DNA from: DASXYG01 sp036502625
GTDB taxonomy: Bacteria; Actinomycetota; Actinomycetes; Streptosporangiales; Streptosporangiaceae
Assembly: GCA_036502625.1 (NCBI GenBank)
Contig: DASXYG010000005.1
Coordinates: 62,001-126,000 of the forward strand
Length of the DNA: 64,000 nucleotides
Direction: 5' to 3'
Shown: positions 7,679 to 15,487 of the stretch, piece by piece
Numbering within the stretch: position 1 is the first letter of the stretch
Layout of the letters: each line of letters starts with the position of its first letter
Translations under genes and position numbers: made by a program
The notes under the pieces: generated by a model
Databases searched by the model: none
Seen by the model: the letters and a program-made list of their open reading frames with translations, nothing else
Told to the model about the DNA's origin: nothing

Positions 7679-8112
7679 TCGCCGACACCCGTGACCGGCG
7701 CGCCGAGCTGCTCGCCGCCGCGACCCACGACGAGGTCGTGCCGCTCGCCGAGCGCCTGCTCGCCGCGGGCGCGCTTGGCGACCCGCTCGTGGTGCACGCG
7801 CCCGAGACCGGCATGGTGATGCTCCAGGTCCGCGAGCCCGTCGCCGAGGAACGCTTCTACCTGGGCGAGGTGCGCGTCACCCGGTGCACGGTCGAGGTCG
7901 CGGGCGCGTCCGGCTGGTGCATGCGCGGCGACGGCGACCGCGTGGCCGCGCTGGCCGCCGCCCTGCTGGACGCCACCGCCGAGGCCGGCCTGCCCGAGGC
8001 GCGCGACGTGGCCGCGCTGTGCACGCGGATCGCCGACCGTACGGCCGCCGAAGACGCCGCCGAATGGGCCGAGGTCGCCCCCACCACCGTCGCGTTCGAG
8101 GAGCTGACGTGA
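7675..8112 (+). CDS. phnG: C-P lyase subunit PhnG
   Basis: 145 residues from a GTG overlapping the phnF stop (GTGA). It matches PhnG throughout: an N-terminal helix region RAELLAAATHDEVV, the GMVMLQVREPVAEERFYLGEV segment (residues 44-64) and the C-terminal PTTVAFEEL. PhnG is a core subunit of the PhnGHIJ complex and works with PhnH, PhnI and PhnL to place the phosphonate on ribose of ATP, displacing adenine. Its stop overlaps the phnH start. Confidence 0.92.
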   Translation: MIADTRDRRAELLAAATHDEVVPLAERLLAAGALGDPLVVHAPETGMVMLQVREPVAEERFYLGEVRVTRCTVEVAGASGWCMRGDGDRVAALAAALLDATAEAGLPEARDVAALCTRIADRTAAEDAAEWAEVAPTTVAFEELT

Positions 8113-8759
8113 GCGCCCCGCCCGCCGGGGGCACCGCGGCCGGCGCGGATGTGCGGGCCGTGGCCCGTACGGCGGAGCAGACGCAGGTGGACTTCCGGGT
8201 GCTGCTCGACGCGCTGTCGCGGCCGGGCACGATCGGGCGGCTCGACGCGCCCGCCGGTGCGCCCGCCGCGACCGTGCCCGCGGCCGGGCTCGCCGATGTG
8301 GAGGTGCGGCTCGCGGTGTACGCGCGGCCGGGCGACCAGCGGTGGGCGGCGGCCGTGTACGCCGCGACCGGCGCGCCGTATGCCGGGCCCGAGGAGGCGC
8401 GCATGGTGCTCGCGCTGCGCCCGCCCACCCCGGACGAGCTGCGCGCCCTGCCGCGCGGCGACGCGCTCGCGCCCGAGCTGGGCGCGCGGCTGGTCATCGC
8501 GGTCGGTGCGCTGCGGCATTCGCCGGAGCCGGGCGACGTGGCGCTGACGCTGCGCGGCCCCGGCGTGCGCGACACCGCGGCGCTGGCCGTGTCCGGCCTG
8601 GACGCGGCCGTGTTCGCGGCGCTGGAGGAGGTCAACGCGGGCTTCCCGGCCGGCGTGGACACGTTCCTCGTCGCGGCGGACGGCACGGTCGCCGGGCTGC
8701 CGCGTACGACGCGCATCGAGATCACCGGCACGTCGGACATCGAGATGGGGGACCGGTAA
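8109..8759 (+). CDS. phnH: C-P lyase subunit PhnH
   Basis: 216 residues from a GTG overlapping the phnG stop. Conserved PhnH features are the N-terminal FRVLLDALSRPGTIGRL and the C-terminal FPAGVDTFLV followed by a R-T-T-R-I strand near the end. PhnH is a structural subunit of the C-P lyase core and is fold-related to PLP transferases but does not bind PLP. The stop TAA shares a base with the next ATG (TAATG). Confidence 0.92.
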   Translation: MSAPPAGGTAAGADVRAVARTAEQTQVDFRVLLDALSRPGTIGRLDAPAGAPAATVPAAGLADVEVRLAVYARPGDQRWAAAVYAATGAPYAGPEEARMVLALRPPTPDELRALPRGDALAPELGARLVIAVGALRHSPEPGDVALTLRGPGVRDTAALAVSGLDAAVFAALEEVNAGFPAGVDTFLVAADGTVAGLPRTTRIEITGTSDIEMGDR

Positions 8760-9895
8760 TGGGGTATTCGGGGGCGCGCGGCGGCCAGGAGGCCATCGCC
8801 GCGGCCGAGCGGCTGGTGCGTGACGGACGCGACGGCGGTGCCACGCCGCGGCTCGGCGTGGACCAGGTCATCGAGCGGCTGCGGCTCGGCGTGGACCGGG
8901 TCATGGGGGAGGGCGGCCTGTGGGCGCCCGACCTCGCGGCACGCGCCATCCGGCAGGCCGAGGGCGACGTGCAGGAGGCCGCGCAGCTCCTGCGCGCGCA
9001 CCGCTCCACGCTGCCGCGCCTGGCGTACTCCGAGCCGGTGCGCGCCGAGGAGCTGCGCGTCGTCCGCCGCATCTCCTCCGCCTTCCGCAACCCGCCGGGC
9101 AGCCAGATCCTCGGCCGCACCCTCGACTACGTCGGCCGCCTCCTCGACCTCATGCCGGACGAGGCGGCCGACGCCCCGCCCGCGGCCGCCGCGCCCCCGC
9201 ACGAGGGCCACCCCCATGCGCATACGCACACCCGCGACGAGGAGGACCGGCACCCGCCGCGCCTGCTCGGCGTGCTGCGGAACATGGACATGCTCGTCGA
9301 GCGGCGCACCGCCGAGGACCCCGAGCCGTACGACATCACCCGCGTCCCCGCCCGCCCCGGCGCGCCCCGGTCCGCCCGGCTGACCGCCATGGCGCGCGCG
9401 GAGACCGGCGCGCTCGTGCACCTCTGGTACGCCTACACTTTCGACCCGCTGAAGCACGGCCACGAGATCCCCGGCGAGGTGCGGCACGGCTGGCTGCCCG
9501 TACGGGTGGCGCACCCGCTGACCGGCAACCCCGTCCAGGTCGCCCGGGTGCGCGCGACCGACGTCGAGACCCTCGACGACCTGGACCGGCCCGAGGAGGA
9601 CCGGACGCGGCTCGACGCCGGCTACGGCATGTGCTTCGGCCACAACGAGCGCAAGGCCATCGCCATGGCCGGCATGGACCTGCTCGTGCACCGCGACGGC
9701 GGCCGTACGTCGCTGGACCAGTACGTGCTGGTCACCCTCGACGGCATCGAGTCGGCCGGGTTCCTCGAACACCTGAAGCTGCCGCACTACGTCGACTTCC
9801 GCTCCACCCTCGACCGCAAGCGCGCCGTACGGAAGGCGAGCCGCGAGGCCGCCGCGCCGGACCGCGCGCCCGCGCACGCCGGAGGCGCCTCGTGA
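8759..9895 (+). CDS. phnI: C-P lyase subunit PhnI, with a His-rich linker
   Basis: 378 residues, close to the E. coli length. It carries the family landmarks LGVDRVMGEGGLW (residues 43-55), NPPGSQILGRT, the DAGYGMCFGHNERKAIAMAG block and the C-terminal HLKLPHYVDFRSTL. PhnI is the nucleosidase-like subunit that couples phosphonate to ribose 1-phosphate with PhnG, PhnH and PhnL. Between the domains, residues 148-165 hold seven histidines (H148, 151, 153, 155, 157, 165 plus acidic residues); E. coli PhnI has a different linker there. The start overlaps the phnH stop and the end overlaps phnJ. Confidence 0.93.
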   Translation: MGYSGARGGQEAIAAAERLVRDGRDGGATPRLGVDQVIERLRLGVDRVMGEGGLWAPDLAARAIRQAEGDVQEAAQLLRAHRSTLPRLAYSEPVRAEELRVVRRISSAFRNPPGSQILGRTLDYVGRLLDLMPDEAADAPPAAAAPPHEGHPHAHTHTRDEEDRHPPRLLGVLRNMDMLVERRTAEDPEPYDITRVPARPGAPRSARLTAMARAETGALVHLWYAYTFDPLKHGHEIPGEVRHGWLPVRVAHPLTGNPVQVARVRATDVETLDDLDRPEEDRTRLDAGYGMCFGHNERKAIAMAGMDLLVHRDGGRTSLDQYVLVTLDGIESAGFLEHLKLPHYVDFRSTLDRKRAVRKASREAAAPDRAPAHAGGAS

Positions 9896-10770
9896 CCGTC
9901 CTGACCGAGCTCGGCGGGCCGGACACCGCGCCGGGGATCTTCGACGAGCTGTCCAAGCGCGAGGTGCGGCGCGCCGCGCTGAGCGCCGTGGCCGTGCCCG
10001 GCTACCAGGTGCCGTTCGGGTCGCGTGAGATGCCGGTGGCGCGCGGCTGGGGGTCAGGCGGCCTCCAGGTGACGCTGGCCGTGGTCGGCGCCGGCGACCG
10101 GCTGAAGGTCATCGACCAGGGCGAGGACGCGGGCGTGAACGCCGCGAACCTGCGCCGCCTGGTGATCGGGCACGTCGGCTGCGAGGAGGAGACGGACGCG
10201 CGCGCGGCCACGGTCACGCAGTCGCGCCACCGCATCCCCGAGGAGCCGATGCGCGCCGACCAGGTGCTCGTCCTCCAGGTGCCGGTGCCGGAGCCGCTGC
10301 GCGGCCTGGTGCTCGACATGCGGGAACAGCGCCGCATGCACGCCGAGGCCGACTACGCCCGCATGTGGGTCGGGCTGTACGAGGACATCGTCCGCAACGG
10401 CGTGATCACCCGGTCCGCCGGCTACCCGGTGCTGGTCGAGGGCCGCTACGTCATGTCGCCGAGCCCGATCCCGCGCTGGGACGTGCCGAAGCTGAACGGC
10501 GCCGCGCACCTGACGCTGCTGGGCGCGGGCCGGGAGAAGCGCATCTACGCGGTACCGCCGCACACCCGCGTCGAGCCGCTGACCTTCGACGACGTGCCGT
10601 TCGAGGTCGAACGTACGGAGGGCGCGCGCTGCCGCCACTGCGGCAACGACGACGCGTACCTCGTGGAGGTGCCCGCGGCCGACGGCACCGCGCTGTGGGT
10701 GTGCAGCGACACCGACCACTGCGGCCGGTTCCGTGCCGGCGACACCGAGATGCAAGGGGGACACCAGTGA
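9892..10770 (+). CDS. phnJ: Carbon-phosphorus lyase PhnJ (radical SAM enzyme)
   Basis: 292 residues from a GTG overlapping the phnI stop. The catalytic features are intact: the glycyl-radical candidate Gly37 in VPGYQVPFG, equivalent to E. coli Gly32, and the iron-sulfur cysteines Cys247, Cys250, Cys271 and Cys277, in the spacing C-x2-C-x20-C-x5-C (E. coli has x21 in the middle). The block GAGREKRIYAVPPHT is also typical. The enzyme cleaves the C-P bond of ribose-linked phosphonate, releasing the hydrocarbon (methane from methylphosphonate) and 5-phosphoribosyl-1,2-cyclic phosphate. The active site is complete, so the pathway should function. Confidence 0.95.
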   Translation: MTVLTELGGPDTAPGIFDELSKREVRRAALSAVAVPGYQVPFGSREMPVARGWGSGGLQVTLAVVGAGDRLKVIDQGEDAGVNAANLRRLVIGHVGCEEETDARAATVTQSRHRIPEEPMRADQVLVLQVPVPEPLRGLVLDMREQRRMHAEADYARMWVGLYEDIVRNGVITRSAGYPVLVEGRYVMSPSPIPRWDVPKLNGAAHLTLLGAGREKRIYAVPPHTRVEPLTFDDVPFEVERTEGARCRHCGNDDAYLVEVPAADGTALWVCSDTDHCGRFRAGDTEMQGGHQ

Positions 10771-11657
10771 CCACGACCGCGGCCGCGCCGGACACCGCGG
10801 ACGCCGACACGGCGGGCGGCACCGGATGGGCGCTGCGGGTCAGCGGGCTCGGCCGGATCTACGGCGACCCGGGCCCGGAGTCGCTGCCCGGCACCGGTCC
10901 CGCGTACGACACCGCGATCTCCCCGGTCACCGGGGCCGTCGTGGGCGCGTGGGACGTCTCCTTCGACGTCGCGCGCGGTGAGGCGCTCGGCCTCATCGGG
11001 GAGTCCGGGTCCGGGAAGTCCACGGTGATGCGCTGCGTCGCCGGGGACGAGCCCGCCACGGCCGGATCCGTCCACCTGCGCAGCGTCGGCGCCGGACGGG
11101 TGGACGCGCTGCGGATGCCCGCCGCCGACCGCCGCCGCCTGCGCGTCGACCAGATCGCGGTGGTCTACCAGGACCCGGCGGCCGGGCTGAACCTGGACAT
11201 CTCGGCGGGCGGCAACGTCGCCGAGCCGCTGACCGCCGCCGGGTGGCGCAGGTTCGCGGCCATCCGTGCGCGCGCCGCCGAGCTCCTGGAGCGTACGGAG
11301 GTGCCGCTCGGCCGCATGGACGATCCCGTACGCACGTTCTCCGGCGGCATGCGGCAGCGCGTGCAGATCGCGAAGGCGCTGGCCAACCGCCCGCCGGTGC
11401 TGCTGCTCGACGAGCCCACGACCGGCCTGGACGCCTCGGTCGCCGCGGGCGTGCTCGACCTGCTGCGCGGCCTGCTGGAGGAGACCGGCGTCGCCGCCGT
11501 GGTCGTCTCGCACGACTTCGGCGTCATCGAGATGCTCACCCGGAGGGTGCTCGTCATGAAGCACGGACGGGTCGTGGAGAGCGGCCTCACCGACCAGCTC
11601 CTCGAAGACCCGCAGCACCCGTACAGCCAGCGGCTCGTCGCGGCGGCGCGCGGATGA
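10767..11657 (+). CDS. phnK: C-P lyase ABC-type ATPase subunit PhnK
   Basis: 296 residues from a GTG overlapping the phnJ stop. Walker A is GESGSGKST, the signature FSGGMRQRVQIAKAL, Walker B VLLLDEP, and the switch His is in VVSHDFG. The C-terminal HPYSQRLVAAARG resembles oligopeptide-type ATPases, as in other PhnK proteins. It docks on the PhnGHIJ core at PhnJ and is needed for phosphonate use in vivo, not for membrane transport. About 45 residues around YGDPGPESLPGTGPAYD form an N-terminal insertion before the first strand. The end overlaps the phnL start. Confidence 0.92.
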   Translation: MTTTAAAPDTADADTAGGTGWALRVSGLGRIYGDPGPESLPGTGPAYDTAISPVTGAVVGAWDVSFDVARGEALGLIGESGSGKSTVMRCVAGDEPATAGSVHLRSVGAGRVDALRMPAADRRRLRVDQIAVVYQDPAAGLNLDISAGGNVAEPLTAAGWRRFAAIRARAAELLERTEVPLGRMDDPVRTFSGGMRQRVQIAKALANRPPVLLLDEPTTGLDASVAAGVLDLLRGLLEETGVAAVVVSHDFGVIEMLTRRVLVMKHGRVVESGLTDQLLEDPQHPYSQRLVAAARG

Positions 11658-12415
11658 CCGGCAGTGTGCTCGCCGTGCGCGGGCTGACCAAGAGCTTCAC
11701 CATGCACACCATCGACGGCCGGGTCGTGGAGGCGCTGCGCGGCGTGGACCTGGACGTACGGGCGGGCGAGCACGTCGCGCTCGCCGGCACGTCCGGCGCC
11801 GGGAAGTCCTCGCTGCTGCGCTGCGTCTACCGGACGTACCTGCCGTCGGGCGGCCACGTCTGGTTCCGTACGGCGAGCGGTGACGTGGCCGACCTGGCCG
11901 CGCTCCCGGACGCCGCGGTCGGCGACCTGCGCGGCCACGAGATCGGCTACGTGTCGCAGTTCCTGCGCGCCGAACCGCGCCGCTCGGTGCTCGACATCGT
12001 CGCGCGGGCCGGCGCCGGGCGCGGCATGGACCGTACGGCGGCACGCGACGCGGCGGCCGCCGCGCTGCGCCGGGTCGGCATCGCGGAGAACCTGTGGGCG
12101 ATGCACGCCACCGTGCTGTCCGGCGGGCAGAAGCAGCGCGTCAACCTGGCCGCGGGGACGATCTCGCCGCCGCGGCTGCTGCTGCTCGACGAACCGGTGT
12201 CCGCGCTCGACCCCGCCAACCGGGAGTCGGTGCTCGGCATGATCGCCGACCTGGAGCACGCGGGCGTCGCCGTCCTGTCCGTGTTCCACGACCTCGACGC
12301 GATGGAACGCCTGGCCACCCGGGTCGTCGTCCTCACGGACGGGCGGGTGGCCGCCGAGGGCGCGCCCTCGGCGGTCCTCCGCGACCCCGCCCACGATCTG
12401 GAGGTAGCCCGTTGA
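11654..12415 (+). CDS. phnL: C-P lyase ABC-type ATPase subunit PhnL
   Basis: 253 residues from the ATG overlapping the phnK stop. Walker A AGTSGAGKSS, the signature LSGGQKQRVNLA and Walker B LLLLDEP are all present, along with the PhnL-specific EIGYVSQFLRAEPRRSVLD block. PhnL works with PhnG, PhnH and PhnI in forming the ribose 1-phosphonate triphosphate and sits with PhnK on the lyase core. The stop overlaps a TTG start of phnM. Confidence 0.92.
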   Translation: MTGSVLAVRGLTKSFTMHTIDGRVVEALRGVDLDVRAGEHVALAGTSGAGKSSLLRCVYRTYLPSGGHVWFRTASGDVADLAALPDAAVGDLRGHEIGYVSQFLRAEPRRSVLDIVARAGAGRGMDRTAARDAAAAALRRVGIAENLWAMHATVLSGGQKQRVNLAAGTISPPRLLLLDEPVSALDPANRESVLGMIADLEHAGVAVLSVFHDLDAMERLATRVVVLTDGRVAAEGAPSAVLRDPAHDLEVAR

Positions 12416-13608
12416 GCACGCGGATCTACGCCCACGCCACCGCCGTCCTGCCCGACCGGGTGCTGGAGGACGCGCTCGTCGCCGTCGAGGACGGCCTGAT
12501 CACCGAGGTGGCCGCGCGTACGGGGCCGGTGCCGTACGGCGCGGTGGACCTGGACGGCGCGCTGCTGCTGCCCGGCCTGGTCGACACGCACAGCGACGGC
12601 CTGGAGAAGGAGGTGCGGCCGCGGCCCGGCGCCGAGTTCGACCCGGACTTCGCGGTCGCCAGCTTCGAGGGTCGGGTCCGCGCGGCCGGCGTGACGACGA
12701 TCTTCCACGGCATCGGATACCAGAGCGACGGCCGCAAGGAGCGCACGGTCGCCGCCGCGCAGCGCCTGGAGCACGCCATCACCGGACGCGCCGCGACGGG
12801 CACGGCGCTGGTCGACCACCGGCTGCTGCTCCGCCTGGACGCCCGCGACCCGGCCGCGCTCACCGCGCTGAAGGCCGCGGTCGCCGGGTACGCGGACCGT
12901 ACGGCCGTACCGCTCGTCTCCTTCGAGGACCACACGCCCGGCCAGGGCCAGTACGCCGACCCGGCGTACTACCGGCGCTGGCTGGAGGGCACCGAGGGGC
13001 TGAGCAGCGCCGACGCGCAGGCCAAGCTGGAGACCTACACCGCCGACCGGGAGGGCCGCGCCTGGCACCGGGACGTCGCGTTCGCGTGGCTGAGCGAGCG
13101 CGCCCGCGCCGGCGGGCTGCGGCTGCTCGCGCACGACCCGGTCACGGCCGAGGAGATCGCCGCCGTCCACGCGCGGGGCGTCGCGGTGGCCGAGTTCCCC
13201 ACGACGCTGGAGGCCGCGCGCGCCGCCCGCGCCCACGGCATGCACATCGTCGCGGGGGCGCCGAACGTGCTGCGCGGCGGCTCCCACTCCGGCAACGTCT
13301 CCGCCACCGACCTGATCGCGGCCGCGGCCGTGGACGCGCTGTCCAGCGACTACCTCCCGTCCACGCCGCTGGCCGCCGCGCTGCGCCTCGCCGTGTCCGG
13401 CACCCCGACGCACGAGGCGGTCCGGCTGGTCACGGCGGGCCCGGCCGCGGTCGCCGGCCTCACCGACCGCGGCGCGCTTGCCCCGGGCCTGCGCGGCGAC
13501 CTGGTCGCGGTCACCGTCGACGGCGGCTGGCCGACCGTACGCCTGGTCACGACCGTCACCGACGGCCTCGCCTCCCGCGCCGAGCACGTCCCGGCGGGGG
13601 CGGCATGA
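12412..13608 (+). CDS. phnM: Phosphonate triphosphate pyrophosphatase PhnM
   Basis: 398 residues from a TTG at 12412 that overlaps the phnL stop; no better ATG or GTG lies nearby, and the length fits the family. It is an amidohydrolase-superfamily enzyme with the PhnM metal motif VDTHSDGLEKE (His60, Asp62) and a later LSSDYLPS aspartate. It removes pyrophosphate from ribose 1-phosphonate 5-triphosphate to give the PhnJ substrate. The stop overlaps the ATG of a 13-codon ORF. PhnN and PhnP, which follow phnM in E. coli, are not present. Confidence 0.92.
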   Translation: MSTRIYAHATAVLPDRVLEDALVAVEDGLITEVAARTGPVPYGAVDLDGALLLPGLVDTHSDGLEKEVRPRPGAEFDPDFAVASFEGRVRAAGVTTIFHGIGYQSDGRKERTVAAAQRLEHAITGRAATGTALVDHRLLLRLDARDPAALTALKAAVAGYADRTAVPLVSFEDHTPGQGQYADPAYYRRWLEGTEGLSSADAQAKLETYTADREGRAWHRDVAFAWLSERARAGGLRLLAHDPVTAEEIAAVHARGVAVAEFPTTLEAARAARAHGMHIVAGAPNVLRGGSHSGNVSATDLIAAAAVDALSSDYLPSTPLAAALRLAVSGTPTHEAVRLVTAGPAAVAGLTDRGALAPGLRGDLVAVTVDGGWPTVRLVTTVTDGLASRAEHVPAGAA

Positions 13609-13646
13609 CGGCCGCGCCCGCCGTCCGCCCGGGGGCGGCGGCGTGA
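13605..13646 (+). CDS. 13-codon bridging ORF between phnM and the phosphatase gene
   Basis: The ATG overlaps the phnM stop (ATGA) and the TGA stop overlaps the GTG of the next gene (GTGA). The peptide would be MTAAPAVRPGAAA. It has no recognisable function. Because every other junction in this operon is a stop/start overlap, the mini-ORF may simply carry terminating ribosomes across the 35-base gap to the phosphatase start. It could also be chance. Confidence 0.3.
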   Translation: MTAAPAVRPGAAA

Positions 13647-14434
13647 CCGCGGCGACGCCGGGTGAGGTGCTCGCGCGGGGGGCGCGGGCCGCCCGGGAGG
13701 CGTACGAGGAGGCGCGACGGCACCACGGCCGTACGGCGCTGGCCGAGACCGTGGCGATGGGCGCGGACGGCACCCCCACCATGCGCATCGACCGGCTGGT
13801 GGAGGACGCGATCCTGGACGCGGTCGCCGCCGAGCCGGTGAACGTGCTCAGTGAGGAGACCGGGTTCGTGGACCGCGGCTCGGCGGCCACCCTGGTCGTG
13901 GACCCGCTCGACGGCTCCGCCAACGGCGCCGCCGGGGTGCCGCTCACCGCGTACTCCGGCGCGGTGGCCATCGACGGCGTGTTCACCGAGGCGCTCACCG
14001 TCTGGCTGGACACCGGCCGCTCCTGGTCGGCGCGCTACGACCGCCCGGCGGCCTTCCGCACGTCCGGCCGCCGCGGCCTGCGCGGCGCGGCCGTCTCCCT
14101 GCTGCGCCCGCACACCGGCGACCCGGTGGCCTCGGCCGCCTGGTGGTCGGTGGCGAGCGCGGCGGCCCGCGTGCGCATCCTGTCCAGTACGTGCCTGGAG
14201 GCGGCGCTGGTCGCCGAGGGCGCCACGGACGCCTTCGCGGACGCCCGTTCCGACACCCACCGCCTGGTCGACCTCGCCGCCGCGGTCGTCCTCGTCGGGT
14301 CCGCCGGCGGCGCCGTACGCGACGCGCTCGGCCGCCCCGTCGAGTTCGACACCGACCTCACGCGCCGGTGGTCCGGCGTGGTCGCCGCGACCCCTGAGCT
14401 GGCCGACGAGGTGTGCGCCGCCCTCCGCCCGTGA
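13643..14434 (+). CDS. Inositol monophosphatase family protein of the C-P lyase operon
   Basis: 263 residues from the GTG at 13643. The metal site of the IMPase/FBPase superfamily is complete: Glu71/Glu72 in LSEETG, Asp87 and Asp90 in VVDPLDGSANG (Ser replaces the usual Thr), and Asp210 in VDLAAA in place of the usual WDxAAG. Family members hydrolyse sugar or inositol monophosphates, 3'(2')-phosphonucleotides or sugar bisphosphates. As last gene of an operon lacking phnN and phnP, it may act on a phosphoribosyl product of C-P cleavage; that is inference. Its 3' end overlaps a convergent membrane-protein gene by 77 bases. Confidence 0.85.
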   Translation: MTAATPGEVLARGARAAREAYEEARRHHGRTALAETVAMGADGTPTMRIDRLVEDAILDAVAAEPVNVLSEETGFVDRGSAATLVVDPLDGSANGAAGVPLTAYSGAVAIDGVFTEALTVWLDTGRSWSARYDRPAAFRTSGRRGLRGAAVSLLRPHTGDPVASAAWWSVASAAARVRILSSTCLEAALVAEGATDAFADARSDTHRLVDLAAAVVLVGSAGGAVRDALGRPVEFDTDLTRRWSGVVAATPELADEVCAALRP

Positions 14435-14801
14435 CCAGCGCCACCATGATCACGACAAGCGCGGCCAGGATCGCCGCGTGGTAGACGATGTCCCCCGGCA
14501 CGCCGCCGCCGATCGTGAACCGCAGCCCGACCAGGGTGCCGAGGATCGCGAACCCGGTGGCCGCGACCGCGATGCCCCAGGCGTGCGCGACCCGCGCCAG
14601 CGCGGCCGCCGCGCCCCCGAGCAGCACCACCCCGATCACCGCCTCCGGCACCCGCGCGCCGGGGAACGGGTCGCGCAGCCCCAGGACCGGCACGCCCCAG
14701 TGCACCGTCGAGGCCGCCCCGAACGAGACCGCCGCGACGACCATCAGCACCCCGGTCCACCGCGCCACCTGGCGCCGTGCCACTCCGCTCGTGCCGTCCA
14801 T
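14358..14801 (-). CDS. Small four-helix membrane protein, unknown function
   Basis: 147 residues from the ATG at 14801, preceded by a GGAGAGG ribosome site. Four hydrophobic stretches are seen: WTGVLMVVAAVSFGAAS, VIGVVLLGGAAAALA, a WGIAVAATGFAILGTLV stretch, and AAILAALVVIMVALV near the end. The tail is basic (GGRRTPRRPAQGSRRPRR). I do not recognise the family. Its last 77 bases overlap the 3' end of the phosphatase gene on the opposite strand. Confidence 0.65.
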   Translation of the reverse strand: MDGTSGVARRQVARWTGVLMVVAAVSFGAASTVHWGVPVLGLRDPFPGARVPEAVIGVVLLGGAAAALARVAHAWGIAVAATGFAILGTLVGLRFTIGGGVPGDIVYHAAILAALVVIMVALVTGGGRRTPRRPAQGSRRPRRTTGA

Positions 14802-14945
14802 GACCCCGCCCTCTCCGCGAACGCCCTGCCGGGTTCCCAGCATCGCGGCGCGCGTACCCCGGAGTCGTCGCACCCCGGTGCCGTTCGCGGCTACCCCGCG
14901 CGGCGGCCGGGCGCGCGTGCGCCGTACCCCGCCGGGCGTAGCGCG

Positions 14946-15404
14946 TCAGCGCGATTCGCGGATCTCGGACGTGGCCTGGGCGTACGCCTCGGCGGCGCGC
15001 GCGAAGTAGTCGAACAGCAGGGCGCGCTCGGGCTCGGAGTAGCCGGTGATGATCTCCCCGACCAGCCGCCGCGCCGGGTCGACGGTGTCGTCGAGGTTCG
15101 CGGTCTTCCCGGTGCACTCGATGCGCACCTTCCTGCGGTCGGCGGGATCGGGGACCCGGCGTACGTGGCCGCCGCGCTCCAGCCGGTCGACCAGCCGCGT
15201 GGTGGCGCCCGTGGTCAGCCCGGTCGCCTCGGCGAGCTCACCGGGCGTCATGCCGTGGTTGGCGGTGAGGGTGCTCAGCGCGTACAGGTCGGTACCGCCG
15301 AGGCCGAGCGCGTTGGCGGTCGCGTTGCCGTGCAGCACGATCGCGGTGAGGTAGCGCAGGTAGACCGCGTGCGGATTGTCGGGCAGCGTCCGCCGGGTTG
15401 ACAT
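14946..15404 (-). CDS. MarR family transcriptional regulator
   Basis: 152 residues. The winged helix is clear: LSTLTANHGMTPGELAEATG, then GATTRLVDRLERGGHVRR, and the wing PDPADRRKVRIE. It is divergent from the two-domain VOC gene. The intergenic palindrome at 15429-15444 is the likely operator, so it probably controls itself and the VOC gene. The ligand is unknown. Confidence 0.9.
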   Translation of the reverse strand: MSTRRTLPDNPHAVYLRYLTAIVLHGNATANALGLGGTDLYALSTLTANHGMTPGELAEATGLTTGATTRLVDRLERGGHVRRVPDPADRRKVRIECTGKTANLDDTVDPARRLVGEIITGYSEPERALLFDYFARAAEAYAQATSEIRESR

Positions 15405-15428
15405 CGCGTTCCCTTCCTCTGGTATAAA

Positions 15429-15444
15429 TCTGCATGTATGCAGA
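15429..15444. promoter_or_regulatory. MarR-type operator palindrome
   Basis: A 16-base dyad with arms TCTGCAT and ATGCAGA separated by two bases, with an extra ATGCAG half-site at 15455-15460. A TATAAAT element (15423-15429) abuts it. It lies in the 83-base gap between the divergent marR and VOC genes, where MarR proteins usually bind. Confidence 0.5.
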
Positions 15445-15487
15445 AACTATGTCCATGCAGAGAAGTTAACGTACCACGGAGGCGACG

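Noticed and set aside
13643..14434. Possibility that the operon phosphatase is catalytically dead because it lacks WDxAAG
   Set aside because: The aligned VDLAAA keeps the metal-binding Asp (Asp210), and the other ligands are present.
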